Source: Ornithodoros turicata (taxonomy: Eukaryota > Arthropoda > Arachnida > Ixodida > Argasidae). Taken from it: a stretch of DNA of 64,000 nt. The stretch covers positions 186,000 through 249,999 of the forward strand of contig NW_026999463.1 in NCBI RefSeq assembly GCF_037126465.1. Direction: 5' to 3'. Shown here in pieces: positions 1 through 7,700 of the stretch (position 1 is the stretch's first letter; each line of letters opens with the position of its first letter). The position numbers and the translations under genes were made by a program. The notes under the pieces are model-generated. The model was not told the DNA's origin. It saw nothing but the letters and a program-made list of their open reading frames with translations, and searched no databases.

Positions 1-100
1 TGCAGACCGGCGACGACGGCGGTGAGCGTCGGGTCAGCACGTTGGAAGATCGTCTCGCAAGGGTCTTGTGTATGTCGTGAAAAAATAAATAGTCTATTTT

Positions 101-541
101 TTACGAAACGAGTTCGCTCACGAGGAGACGTTTTATTGTTTCGTCATTCTCTTCGAGGTTACAGGAAAACATGGATACACAACTTTTCAAGCTGTAGCGT
201 TTCGACATGCGCGTGGCTACGTAGATACAAAAAAGCCCGCAGTAAGGCGAAAAAGGCGATTGAATACACTTGTCGTTATACTCGTCCACTACAGGTAAAG
301 TCCTTCGAAGGTTTGCTTCGATGGGGGGAAGTCCGTAGCTGTCGAAAAACACGGCAGACCCGTCGTAGTTTTTCAGGTAGAGCACCCAGTGCTGCCCGCG
401 CCTTCTTCGCTCTTCCGTATTGATGATTAAATAACCGGGCTTGCGTAAAACGAAGGCTTCGTCGGAAGCGCAAATGCCTCTCAGCATGGAGGAAGCGAGG
501 GGGTTCAGGGACACGAGTTCCAAGATGTCGCTCTCGTACAT
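101..541 (-). CDS. Adenain-like cysteine protease (Polinton PRO)
   Basis: A 146-aa protein resembling the adenovirus C5 maturation protease, which cleaves capsid precursor proteins during particle assembly. The catalytic elements are in order: His51 in GQHWVLYL, the acidic residue Asp67 in FDSYG, Gln94 in the oxyanion-hole motif, and the nucleophile Cys101 in PYCGLFC. Its length is somewhat below adenain (about 200 aa), as is usual for Polinton proteases. The start Met at 541 lies 8 bases after the end of the capsid gene, so the two are probably expressed from the same transcript unit. The frame is intact. It is the last gene of the cluster in the window, and about 100 bases of sequence without a clear gene follow to the left edge. 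Confidence 0.85.
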   Translation of the reverse strand: MYESDILELVSLNPLASSMLRGICASDEAFVLRKPGYLIINTEERRRRGQHWVLYLKNYDGSAVFFDSYGLPPIEANLRRTLPVVDEYNDKCIQSPFSPYCGLFCIYVATRMSKRYSLKSCVSMFSCNLEENDETIKRLLVSELVS

Positions 542-548
542 CTTTTTT

Positions 549-1838
549 TTATGGGAAGGTGACCGTACGGTCCTTGTCGACGTACATGAGCTTGGGACAC
601 TCGGAAATCAAGAGGACGGTGACCGCGTGTGGAAGGGCTTTAGCGAAGCGTAATTGCAGGCGAACGTTTCCTTTTCGCCACTCGTTCAAATGCGAAGGAG
701 AAGAACACTTGTCCACGTCCAAGTTAAAGTAGAGAAGGAACCCGTTCGTTTTAAATCGCTCGTAGCTATACTTGAGATGTTTCTCTCCCAGTTCTTGCAA
801 GAAGTTAAAGTAGGGAATTTTGACGAGGTCGTTCTGAAAGTCGTACTCGGCTCGCACTTGCTGGCCGTCCACGGAGAGCATCGAATGAGACAGGTCGTAA
901 TGACGGAATTTGTAGGGGTTCGATTGGATGTCGCCGAGAAAGTCGGACGTGGCGAGCAGGGCGACGCATAATTTGGAAGGTACCCTTTCGGGGTAAACGT
1001 TTTCAAAGTGAGCGTCCAAGCTCCCGGCACTCAAGCTCCGCACCTTGGTTTCCAATCCGCGTAACACGTAGATGGCCGGCGTGGTCTGAAGCCGCCGCTC
1101 GTATTCCAAAAACAGGGAAGGTGCCAGCGTCACCTTTTTCAAGTGTAACGTCATTTCTTTAATGTCCACCTCGTAATTGTACGTTTTCTTGTCTTTGGGG
1201 ACCGATACGAGTTTAAATTCGTCGTTGTTTAACAGGAAAACGACACGAATTTCGACGGCAGGTACCATCAGGCGCGGCTGTTGAAACAGGTCGGTATTGA
1301 TCTGACCGACCAGGTTAAAGTATTTTCCACCCTTCGTCGCTTCGTAACGTTGTTTCGGACCGCGAGACGAGACGTCGTAATCGTCCTTTAAATGTTCGTC
1401 GTCCTCGACATAAAGTCCAGCCGCGTGCACTGTTTCTTGAGCCGCGGGCGTGGAATGAAGCACGACGTCCAAAATACTCCTGTAGGCGTACAACTCGTTG
1501 GAACTGACGAGCTTGTTGTTCGCATAAACGGTGACCGTCTTAAACATGCCGCTCAACAGGTGGTTTATTGGGAAAACGACATCTTTCTCGTCCATTTCTT
1601 CCCCGTCGTCGCGAACAATGCGCACGGTCAAAGACACGAAACTGCCGTAGAGATCCAAGTGTGCCCTTTGCAAATTTTGAATACAAAACTCGATCACGGA
1701 ATTATTTACTCCGTTGACCGGATAAAAAAGTTGGTACGAAGTATCTTCCACGCCGTATTGCATGGAAGGGGGTTCGAATATCATCACGTCACTCGTTAGA
1801 CAGATCGGCGTCTGTATTTTTCCTTTCGTTGACGTCAT
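549..1838 (-). CDS. Polinton major capsid protein (F54H12.2-like)
   Basis: A 429-aa protein of the animal gene family usually named 'F54H12.2-like', which corresponds to the double jelly-roll major capsid protein of Polintons. The N-terminal part carries a typical stretch (positions about 80-115) describing a cytoplasmic-type beta-rich protein with YRSILDVVL, followed by a GQINTDLFQQPRLMVPAVEIR region around residues 178-198 that in this family precedes a strand of the first jelly roll. There is no signal peptide and no membrane segment. The frame is complete with no internal break, which argues for a fairly recent or constrained copy. It sits between the small basic virion-like gene and the protease, a conserved morphogenesis block. 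Assignment as MCP rests on family resemblance and position, not on structure prediction. Confidence 0.8.
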   Translation of the reverse strand: MTSTKGKIQTPICLTSDVMIFEPPSMQYGVEDTSYQLFYPVNGVNNSVIEFCIQNLQRAHLDLYGSFVSLTVRIVRDDGEEMDEKDVVFPINHLLSGMFKTVTVYANNKLVSSNELYAYRSILDVVLHSTPAAQETVHAAGLYVEDDEHLKDDYDVSSRGPKQRYEATKGGKYFNLVGQINTDLFQQPRLMVPAVEIRVVFLLNNDEFKLVSVPKDKKTYNYEVDIKEMTLHLKKVTLAPSLFLEYERRLQTTPAIYVLRGLETKVRSLSAGSLDAHFENVYPERVPSKLCVALLATSDFLGDIQSNPYKFRHYDLSHSMLSVDGQQVRAEYDFQNDLVKIPYFNFLQELGEKHLKYSYERFKTNGFLLYFNLDVDKCSSPSHLNEWRKGNVRLQLRFAKALPHAVTVLLISECPKLMYVDKDRTVTFP

Positions 1839-1868
1839 GACGGAGCGCGCGCAGCGGATGTGTGACCT

Positions 1869-2198
1869 TCACGGCGTACCAAAGATATCTGCAGGTGCGT
1901 CGTGTGTCGGCGCCTTTTGTTGTCGTTTGCGGCGTTTCTTCCCATTGTTGTTTCCAGAGCCCTCCATGGAATCCAGCACGTCTCTCCCCGTTGCTATGGC
2001 CGTCTTTTTTACTGCGCGCGATATTCCTTCGCCATCGGCCAAATTCCGCGCCAAGCGCTTCAACGTTCTCTTGGCGATCGGTTTTATTTGCTGCCAGATG
2101 GGAACGATAAACTTGGATATGTTGCTCAACACACCGCCCCCTCGTTGGAAAAGGGGTCCCGTGTACACGGGAATTATTTTGGGGGAATTACGGTACAT
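1869..2198 (-). CDS. Small basic virion-like protein (pVI/pX-like)
   Basis: A 109-aa protein with an N-terminal PVYTGPLFQRGGG segment, a hydrophobic/amphipathic stretch (about residues 22-50) and a lysine/arginine-rich C-terminal half (GKKRRKRQQK). This layout recalls the small minor capsid or core proteins that adenoviruses and adintoviruses encode beside the capsid genes, which often hold a Gly-Gly-X protease site near the N terminus. Here RGGG at 19-22 could be such a site, which is inference. Its start overlaps the last 11 bases of the penton-like gene, and it ends 31 bases before the capsid gene. Function is inferred from composition and neighbourhood only. Confidence 0.65.
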   Translation of the reverse strand: MYRNSPKIIPVYTGPLFQRGGGVLSNISKFIVPIWQQIKPIAKRTLKRLARNLADGEGISRAVKKTAIATGRDVLDSMEGSGNNNGKKRRKRQQKAPTHDAPADIFGTP

Positions 2199-3465
2199 AT
2201 TTGAAATGCAACGTTAGATTGGTTCTGCCTTTGGACCGCAACGGCAAACGTCTTCCCGTTTCGTCCGCGAGAACGATCGTCACTGAAGGAATTTCGAATT
2301 GAGACAGGTTAAAATACTGGATGTTATCTAACGTGTAGGTGACGACGTGCTTGTCTTTCTCGTAATAAAAGGGTAGTATTTTTAATATCGGTTTTTTCCC
2401 GCTCCCCACGTACGTGGGTTCCACGATATCCGTGTACACGATTATGTTGTGAAACGGGGGTTCCAGGAGTACCTCGACGGAGCTCGTGGCATCCTCATCC
2501 CCCGTGAACACGGTACGCGATTGGAAGCCCAAAAGCACGGCCAGGTACTCGGAAAGTCTTAGGGTGGAGGTGCCCTCGGAAAGCCGAATTTTACATTTCT
2601 GTTCGGTTCCGTCGAAGCTGAAGCGCGCGCGTTCGCCTACGCGCTGATTAATCGCATTTAGAAGTGCTTGCGGCGTCGCATAATAGCCGGGAGGCAGATG
2701 TACTTGCAAAGATCGAGGAATTTTCGTCTTGATCGTGAAAGAAAATTGACGCGCTACGGGGAGAGAGACGCGTAGCGTTTCTTCGTGTCCCTCGACGGGT
2801 GTGAGATGTAGCAGCTTGACAAAGGGTTCCGGTACGTGCAACCCTTTCGGTGTTTTCAGAGAGTACACGTTATCCGCGAATTCTAGCGAGGCGTCCAGCT
2901 TGTGCGTCTGGAAATACTTGTTGAGTGTGTTCCGTAGGGACGTGGTTTCCGAATTCAGAGTGACGTCGCCGAAAGCGACGGCGGCTGCGGCGTGCTCCAA
3001 TAAGATGGAGGTGGCTTCGCGTTCGCTCAATTTGGGGGGTTTCACCGCACGACCTGCTTCGCGGGACGCTAGCGAGGCGTCGAGCGCTTGCGCGAGCCGA
3101 GGGTCCAATTCCACGGCTTTCACGTCCACGGGTAAGACGAAGTCGTATCGCGATTTATTGTACGCGAAAGAAACGTCGAATTCCGAAAGGGCTTTTCCCA
3201 AATCCCTCTCGAGATCCGAGGTGACACGAAAAGTTCTGCCGGCTTCCACCGTGTCCTCGAAAGAAACCTCGATTTTCGCATCTTGCCTTTCGTAGCCGAT
3301 ATTTAAAAAATCGTTACTTATGCTGAGATCCATCAGACCGACTTTATACCGATTCGAGAGCTGAAGCGGACTATCGAAAGCTACCGTGAAGGCGTTGAGT
3401 TTATTCGAGGGAAACTTATCCATGCTGGCGTTCGAGAGCAGGTGGACGTAGATGTCTGACATCAT
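2188..3465 (-). CDS. Polinton penton-like minor capsid protein
   Basis: About 425 aa when started at the tandem ATGATG at 3460-3465. The open frame runs further upstream to 3594, but that part is inside the integrase gene, and the family-typical N terminus begins here. It starts with DIYVHLLSNASMDKFPSN, then a description typical of the Polinton/adintovirus penton-like protein (a serine-asparagine stretch, then a 'YKVGLMDLSISN' strand at about residues 35-46). This protein is a single jelly-roll capsid vertex candidate. The start overlaps the integrase stop by four bases, which suggests coupled translation. No frameshift or stop is seen. The alternative start at 3594 would add 43 residues that look like out-of-frame integrase. 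Confidence 0.75.
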   Translation of the reverse strand: MMSDIYVHLLSNASMDKFPSNKLNAFTVAFDSPLQLSNRYKVGLMDLSISNDFLNIGYERQDAKIEVSFEDTVEAGRTFRVTSDLERDLGKALSEFDVSFAYNKSRYDFVLPVDVKAVELDPRLAQALDASLASREAGRAVKPPKLSEREATSILLEHAAAAVAFGDVTLNSETTSLRNTLNKYFQTHKLDASLEFADNVYSLKTPKGLHVPEPFVKLLHLTPVEGHEETLRVSLPVARQFSFTIKTKIPRSLQVHLPPGYYATPQALLNAINQRVGERARFSFDGTEQKCKIRLSEGTSTLRLSEYLAVLLGFQSRTVFTGDEDATSSVEVLLEPPFHNIIVYTDIVEPTYVGSGKKPILKILPFYYEKDKHVVTYTLDNIQYFNLSQFEIPSVTIVLADETGRRLPLRSKGRTNLTLHFKYVP

Positions 3466-4769
3466 TTCCCAATCTTGACCACGTCGCTGCTCGGAACCCA
3501 ACTGTCGTGTTCTTTGTCGTAACCGAACCAGCGAACCAAGGAGAAGCTCTGACCGTTCAGTTGCTTCTTTCTCAGCACTTTCGTTACTGGCCAAGGCTGA
3601 TTGGCGTCTCGGGTTACGACGAGTACCTCCTCCGGGTAGAAAGATCCGTCCACTTCCTTACCCCGGTAATCTTCCAGGTGTACGACGGGAGGAGAGGTGT
3701 CTCTCAGGCGGGAGACGGTGAAAATCTGAGGCGACCAACTCCCTTCCGAGCTCTTATGAAAACCTTTTCTGTGAAGTAGGACCCTCACTTTATCCCCCAG
3801 TTTGAGCTTCTTTTTCACGGAGGGTACGACGGGCTTCCCATTTATCTTATTGAACAGCTCCAATTCGTTTTCGGGCGTGACTTCGGACGGGCTGATGCCC
3901 AAAGTCCTGTGTTTGGTGGTGTTGTAGTCGCGCACGATCTTGGGAAGCGCGGAAACGAAGTGGTATTTTCCCGTTACTCTAAAATAACGGAATATTCTGT
4001 CGCGTAAAGTGCGTATGACGCGCTCTGCCTGCGACGCTTTGATTACTGGAGAGAAGGTAGAATACATCTGTACCTTCTTTCGTGAGAGATACTCCTTGAC
4101 GGTCTTGTTGTAGAATTCCCCGCCTCTGTCGCAAAAGATGCGTGTAGGTACGTTACCTCCCCGAAAAAGTCTTATCATGGCCCTTTTCATTTCGGCGGGG
4201 CGCTTCGTCTTTAGCGGGAGGGTGCGCAGAAAGCGGGAGAGGGAATCGATTGCCACGAGAATGTAGCGGTAGCCACCGTTGAATCTCTTGTATTTTGAAA
4301 AATCGGCGAGGTCCATTTGCCACACGTCGTTGATCTTGAGCGCGATGATGCGTCTCCTATTAAACTTTCTTCTGACCGGATGGTGGAGCGTGTAGGCATC
4401 CAGCTTTCTGAGAATGGCGAGAGCCTTCTTTTTGCTCAAGTGATGCGCTTTTCTATAGCGTTCCACACCCCCCAAACCACCCTCTGGTTTCTCATATCCC
4501 TCCATAAGTCGTCCACGCAATGGAGGCTGCTGCTGCTGCTGCTGTTGAGGCTCGCGAGATTTGGGTAGAGAAATCAGACGCAATAGTTTCGAGACTTTGG
4601 GGAACCAGGAAGGTTTCTTTCCCGTCTTACGTTGCAACAAATAATTGACGAGTTCGTAAACGGAGGAGTGTCTGATGGGCTTGCCCGACACGGAGACACA
4701 ACCCTCGCGATCCCAGGAAAGAACCTTCTTTAATTCCGAGACGACCCTTTCCGCTTCCTCTTCGTCCAC
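3462..4769 (-). CDS. Retroviral-type integrase with chromodomain (Polinton INT)
   Basis: A 435-aa DDE integrase that would join element ends to target DNA in the nucleus. The catalytic core is complete: Asp153 in WQMDLADF, Asp214 in IFCDRGGEF and Glu249 in SQAERVIRT, giving the D,D(35)E spacing of the rve fold. A histidine/cysteine zinc-binding region is not obvious at the N terminus. The C-terminal 45 residues (about 390-435) hold a chromodomain-like segment with aromatic residues (VRWFGYDKEHDSWVP), as in Polinton and chromovirus integrases. A run of seven glutamines (residues 75-81) is coded by a CAG/CTG microsatellite near 4530. The gene overlaps the 79-aa gene upstream by 40 bases and the penton-like gene downstream by four. 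Confidence 0.92.
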   Translation of the reverse strand: MDEEEAERVVSELKKVLSWDREGCVSVSGKPIRHSSVYELVNYLLQRKTGKKPSWFPKVSKLLRLISLPKSREPQQQQQQQPPLRGRLMEGYEKPEGGLGGVERYRKAHHLSKKKALAILRKLDAYTLHHPVRRKFNRRRIIALKINDVWQMDLADFSKYKRFNGGYRYILVAIDSLSRFLRTLPLKTKRPAEMKRAMIRLFRGGNVPTRIFCDRGGEFYNKTVKEYLSRKKVQMYSTFSPVIKASQAERVIRTLRDRIFRYFRVTGKYHFVSALPKIVRDYNTTKHRTLGISPSEVTPENELELFNKINGKPVVPSVKKKLKLGDKVRVLLHRKGFHKSSEGSWSPQIFTVSRLRDTSPPVVHLEDYRGKEVDGSFYPEEVLVVTRDANQPWPVTKVLRKKQLNGQSFSLVRWFGYDKEHDSWVPSSDVVKIGK

Positions 4770-4969
4770 CTCTGGAGAGAGGAGCGAATAGTCAAGTCAT
4801 TTGTAGCGTCGGACGCCTTGTTTTTATTGTCGTAGGGGTCAAATCCGTACTGCTTGAGTATGCGATACAGTGCTTGCAGTATGAGTTTCACTTTGACGTC
4901 GTCACTCTCCTTCGAGGAAAGAATGTTTCCGATGGAGGAGGAGGTGGTCACTTCAATTCTCTTGGCCAT
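4730..4969 (-). CDS. Small Polinton protein, 79 aa, unknown function
   Basis: An unrecognised 79-aa protein with an acidic/hydroxylated N-terminal half, a hydrophobic helix candidate (KVKLILQALYRILKQYGF, residues 26-43) and a strongly basic C terminus (RWTKRKRKGSSRN). It overlaps the 114-aa gene by 17 bases and the integrase gene by 40, in a different frame from each. This gapless packing is the main reason to accept it as a gene. The basic tail could bind DNA or be a nuclear localisation signal, which is inference. It might instead be an N-terminal part of the integrase in another frame. Confidence 0.5.
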   Translation of the reverse strand: MAKRIEVTTSSSIGNILSSKESDDVKVKLILQALYRILKQYGFDPYDNKNKASDATNDLTIRSSLQRWTKRKRKGSSRN

Positions 4970-5297
4970 TGGCGAAAAGGTTCAACACGGCGGAAAGCAG
5001 GAGAGGAACCACCGACGAAAGAACGCCCTGTCCTCGCTGCTGAGACAGATAGCGCTTCAAACGTTGCGGATTCTTGTGAATCTTTTTGTAGGCGAGCCGT
5101 CGTAAAAAGCGTTTGTGCTTCTTCAAACGCGCGAACGTATCTGGAGCTAGAGCCACCTTTCCGTTCAATACATTGAGGCAAATTTCGGAGAGGTGTTTCA
5201 TGTCGGACGAGGACGAACGTCTCAAGACGTCGCGGCGGCGTGGAGGGGGTAGAGTGGAGAGTACTTTGAGTAAAGTGAGGTGAGGGCGGAGATTCAT
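4953..5297 (-). CDS. Conserved Polinton basic/hydrophobic protein, 114 aa
   Basis: A 114-aa protein of a type often seen next to the ATPase and integrase in animal Polintons. A central part, 'SEICLNVLNGKVALAP' (about residues 36-51), is followed by a basic helix (RLKKHKRFLRRLAYKK) and a C-terminal hydrophobic stretch (SSVVPLLLSAVLNLF, about 94-108) after a Gln-Arg-Gly-Gln-Gly turn. That last pattern, QRG followed by a hydrophobic helix, recurs in small virion proteins of adintoviruses. The role is not known; DNA condensation or membrane interaction would fit the composition. The start ATG overlaps the stop of the ATPase gene (4-base overlap), typical of translational coupling or compact viral packing. 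Confidence 0.65.
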   Translation of the reverse strand: MNLRPHLTLLKVLSTLPPPRRRDVLRRSSSSDMKHLSEICLNVLNGKVALAPDTFARLKKHKRFLRRLAYKKIHKNPQRLKRYLSQQRGQGVLSSVVPLLLSAVLNLFANGQEN

Positions 5298-5928
5298 TTC
5301 GGAGCGTAGATATATTGACGTTCTCCCGGGAAGATATTGCTACGCAACCTGTGATCCTCGTGCGTATAGTTGTGAAGATCCACGAGTAAATATGCGTGGG
5401 GCGACGACATCGCTTGTTTATATGCGTCCAGAAAATACTCCAATCTTTTTCTGCCAAATAGCTGTTGGCCGAAATGTTCCATCTGGTGCACGCTGCGCAC
5501 GGTGCGCCACAGGACGACGTAACTGGCGTTGTAGGATATTGTTCTAAAATGGCTACTGTCGAAAAAGATGTTTTGAACGAGTAAGAAGATCGACGCGTTG
5601 GCGTGGTGAGAACCCCGAATGAAAAGATCGGTCACCTCCTTCAAGGAACCGGCGTCGGTCATGTGATCGTCGACGACGATCAGCGTAGCGCGCGACGTGT
5701 CCCACTCTCGCGGTAGCTCCTTGGTAAATTTTACGGAGTCCCCGAATTCGTCCTGCATGCTCGGCGAAGCATATTTCTGCACGTAGAATATTTGTGACGG
5801 AGGCTTGTCTACCACGTCGTTCAGGTTCCTCAACACGTTAGCAACGAACGTAGATTTGCCGCACATGGAGGGACCGCTTAAGATACAGCGAAAGGATGAC
5901 GGAAACGAAAAGGTTCGGGGGAAGACAT
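5294..5928 (-). CDS. FtsK/HerA-type genome-packaging ATPase, frameshifted near 5' end
   Basis: The Polinton ATPase pumps DNA into the capsid. The main open frame (5294 to about 5890) holds the Walker A motif (GPSMCGKST, bases about 5850-5876), the Walker B motif (TLIVVDDH) some 60 residues later, and a sensor-like LVQN. The methionine inside Walker A cannot be the real start. An upstream ATG at 5926-5928 opens a short frame whose first dozen residues look like the usual N terminus of this family, but it is offset by one base and ends in TAA near 5880, so a 1-nt deletion around 5885-5895 separates the two. This is either a real mutation, a sequencing error, or less likely a programmed shift. 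The downstream end overlaps the 114-aa gene. Confidence 0.85.
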
Positions 5929-5998
5929 GTTACGTGCGTACACGTTGCACGAAGAGAAAGAAGAGACTGAGACTCGAGGAGAAATGCATCGCTTTTAT

Positions 5999-6286
5999 TT
6001 ACACATCCTCGTCGTCGTCCTCTACATCGGAACTGCGTTCCCAATACAGATTGTCCAGGCTAAAGTTGGACTTCTTTTTCGCCAGTCTGTCCGCCGCTAA
6101 GATGCGGTCGAGCGTCTTCATCTTGTCCTGACACATTTCTTGACGTGCTTGCAACCATTCCAGACGGTGGACTTGAAAGGCTTCCTCCACGATGCCGCGT
6201 ATAAATTCGCGAAGTTCTTCGTTTTTTGTCTTTTCCTTGCGACGACGAGAAACGCAGGAGAATAAACCACACATGGCGTTTTCCAC
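5999..6286 (-). CDS. Small Polinton-linked protein, 95 aa, unknown
   Basis: An unrecognised 95-aa protein. The first 20 residues are Cys/Arg/Lys-rich (CGLFSCVSRRRKEKTK). The middle (about 21-70) is charged and likely a helix or coiled coil (ELREFIRGIVEEAFQVHRLEWLQ), and the C terminus is acidic (EDDDEDV). It is the first gene of the minus-strand cluster. A TATAAA lies about 45 bases before its ATG, and about 70 bases separate it from the ATPase start. Nothing shows its role; a scaffolding or regulatory protein would fit, but this is guesswork. Confidence 0.5.
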   Translation of the reverse strand: MENAMCGLFSCVSRRRKEKTKNEELREFIRGIVEEAFQVHRLEWLQARQEMCQDKMKTLDRILAADRLAKKKSNFSLDNLYWERSSDVEDDDEDV

Positions 6287-6327
6287 GTATCGGTCAGAAT
6301 GATGACGCGAGCGCGGTGCGCGCTGCC

Positions 6328-6333
6328 TTTATA
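6328..6333 (-). promoter_or_regulatory. Candidate TATA box of the Polinton gene cluster
   Basis: TATAAA on the minus strand, about 43 bases before the first ATG (6286) of the cluster and inside very GC-rich DNA. Position and orientation fit a promoter that drives the first gene and perhaps the whole tightly packed set. There is no transcript evidence. Confidence 0.4.
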
Positions 6334-6334
6334 C

Positions 6335-6530
6335 AGATAAACGCGCGCGCGCAAAGAACGGAGAATGAAAGCGAAACTGAAAAGCCACCCGTCGCCGCTA
6401 GGAGCGCGCGCGCCGCAGCAGAGAGCCGAAACCGAAAACACCCGCGGCCGGCGCAGAGGGAGCTAGCAGCGCGCGCGCGCATGCGCGGACGGGTGGAGCA
6501 GAGGGCGCGCGCGCATCCATAGCGGCCGCT
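6335..6530. other. CpG-rich stretch with alternating CG runs
   Basis: Several (GC)n/(CG)n runs of 8 to 13 bases occur at about 6340, 6403, 6469 and 6506 in a purine/pyrimidine alternating context. Such runs can adopt Z-DNA. They lie upstream of the Polinton cluster and may be part of its control or terminal region. No gene is seen. Confidence 0.5.
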
Positions 6531-6699
6531 GCGCGTCGCCTCTCTCAGTTTCTCTCGGACCGTCGCGGAAGACGGACGTGTGCTCAGCGCGCTCGCTCAC
6601 TTTCTGGCTGGATCTCGTAGAGAGCAGACGTGTGTGTGTGTTCTCCGCGCTCGCTCAGTTTCTGCCTGGAAGTTGCCGCGGGGGAAAAGGTGAGTGATT

Positions 6700-7190
6700 T
6701 GACGCGCTCCTTTTCTCGTATGTTTGCCGTGTTTAGTGGTGACCGCGCTTGTGTTAAGCCTTTTCTCGCATGTTTAGACTTGTTTTGCGGTGTCCAAGCC
6801 TGTTGACGCATGTTTAGCGATGTGTGGTTCCCGCCTTGTGTTAGCTGCGTAGTGTTGAGGTTAGGCCTAAGCGATCGTCCCCGTAAGCCTCTTTCCTCGT
6901 ATGTTTGCCGTGTTTAGCGGTGACCGCGCTCGTGTTAAGCCTTTTCTCGCATGTTTAGCGATGTGTGGTTCCCGCCTTGTGTTAGCTCCGTAGTGTTGGG
7001 GTTAGGCCTAAGCGATCGCCCCCGTAAGCCTCTTTCCTCGTATGTTTGCCGTGTTTAGCGGTGACCGCGCTCGTGTTAAGCCTTTTCTCGCATGTTTAGC
7101 GATGTGTGGTTCCCGCCTTGTGTTAGCTGCGTAGTGTTGTGGTTAGGCTTAAGCGATCGTCCCCGTAAGCCTTTTTCCCCCGATGTGTAC
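6700..7190. repeat. Tandem repeat, about 141-180 bp, three copies
   Basis: The phrase CGTATGTTTGCCGTGTTTAG recurs at about 6717, 6897 and 7038, followed each time by TTAAGCCTTTTCTCGCATG and a GTTAGGCCTAAGCGATCG-like phrase. The first copy is about 39 bases longer because it holds an extra CATGTTTAG sub-repeat. No coding potential. It could be the subterminal repeat of the Polinton or an independent repeat. Between 7190 and 7530 only a lone AATAAA near 7460 and T-rich sequence stand out. Confidence 0.75.
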
Positions 7191-7530
7191 TGTTTTCTGT
7201 TTAGCAGTAGCGGTTAGACCTTTTCTCTCGCATGCCTAGACTTGCTTAGCAGTGCTGTCATTTTTACCTGCCGCTAGTATCTTGTTCTGTCTTTCTCGTC
7301 TAGAGCTATGATGGTGGCGCCATCTGGTGTGATGCCTTGCAACTAAGTGGCCACCTGTCGTCGATCTCTGCAACTGCTGGGTGCAAACTACCAACATGGC
7401 GGACGCTGGTCACTCGGGTGTTGCGGAGCGGCTTCTTCGCCGCGGCATCGTTGATTTTCGAATAAATTGTTTCTCTCCACTCTATTTCTATCTTTTTATT
7501 TTATTTTCTGCCTATTTTTTTATTTTTTAT

Positions 7531-7700
7531 GACCACGATTATCCGGAAACGCACAACTGGTCTGGACGCGAGATAGACATTCCCCAATTAGTGTGATGGC
7601 TCCCTGGAGGGTGCTGATTAATGTGGGGGGTCCCAATTAGCTCTAATTGCTAATTAATGGCGTCCAGATGAAGATGTGCGTTTCCGGATAAACGTGGTCA
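7531..7700. mobile_element. Small foldback element (MITE-like hairpin)
   Basis: The ends form an imperfect inverted repeat of about 40 bases: GACCACGATTATCCGGAAAC at 7531 matches the complement of the segment ending at 7700 (with CGTTTATCCGG), and both arms continue into GCGTCCAGA/TCTGGACGC. The middle is unique and AT-rich. It sits directly against the first satellite A unit. No target duplication was found. Confidence 0.6.

Larger units (their letters stand above)
1..6290 (-). mobile_element. Polinton/Maverick (adintovirus-like) element, partial
   Basis: Nine tightly packed minus-strand genes read in the order 95-aa protein, packaging ATPase, 114-aa protein, 79-aa protein, integrase, penton-like protein, small basic protein, major capsid protein, protease. 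Integrase plus adenain-type protease plus FtsK/HerA-type ATPase plus jelly-roll capsid genes is the defining Polinton set. Genes overlap by 4 to 40 bases, as in viral genomes, and all frames but one are open. The protein-primed DNA polymerase B gene of this family is absent and may lie beyond position 1. Neither terminal inverted repeat could be identified with confidence. The right boundary is therefore only the end of the last gene; the repeats at 6700-7190 may belong to the terminus. Confidence 0.88.

Noticed and set aside
22..423. 133-aa plus-strand frame at the window start
   Set aside because: Lies over the intact protease gene on the other strand and has no domain.
7440..7530. AATAAA near 7460 as the 3' end of a host gene
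   Set aside because: No coding sequence upstream and only T-rich DNA after it; a lone hexamer is weak evidence.
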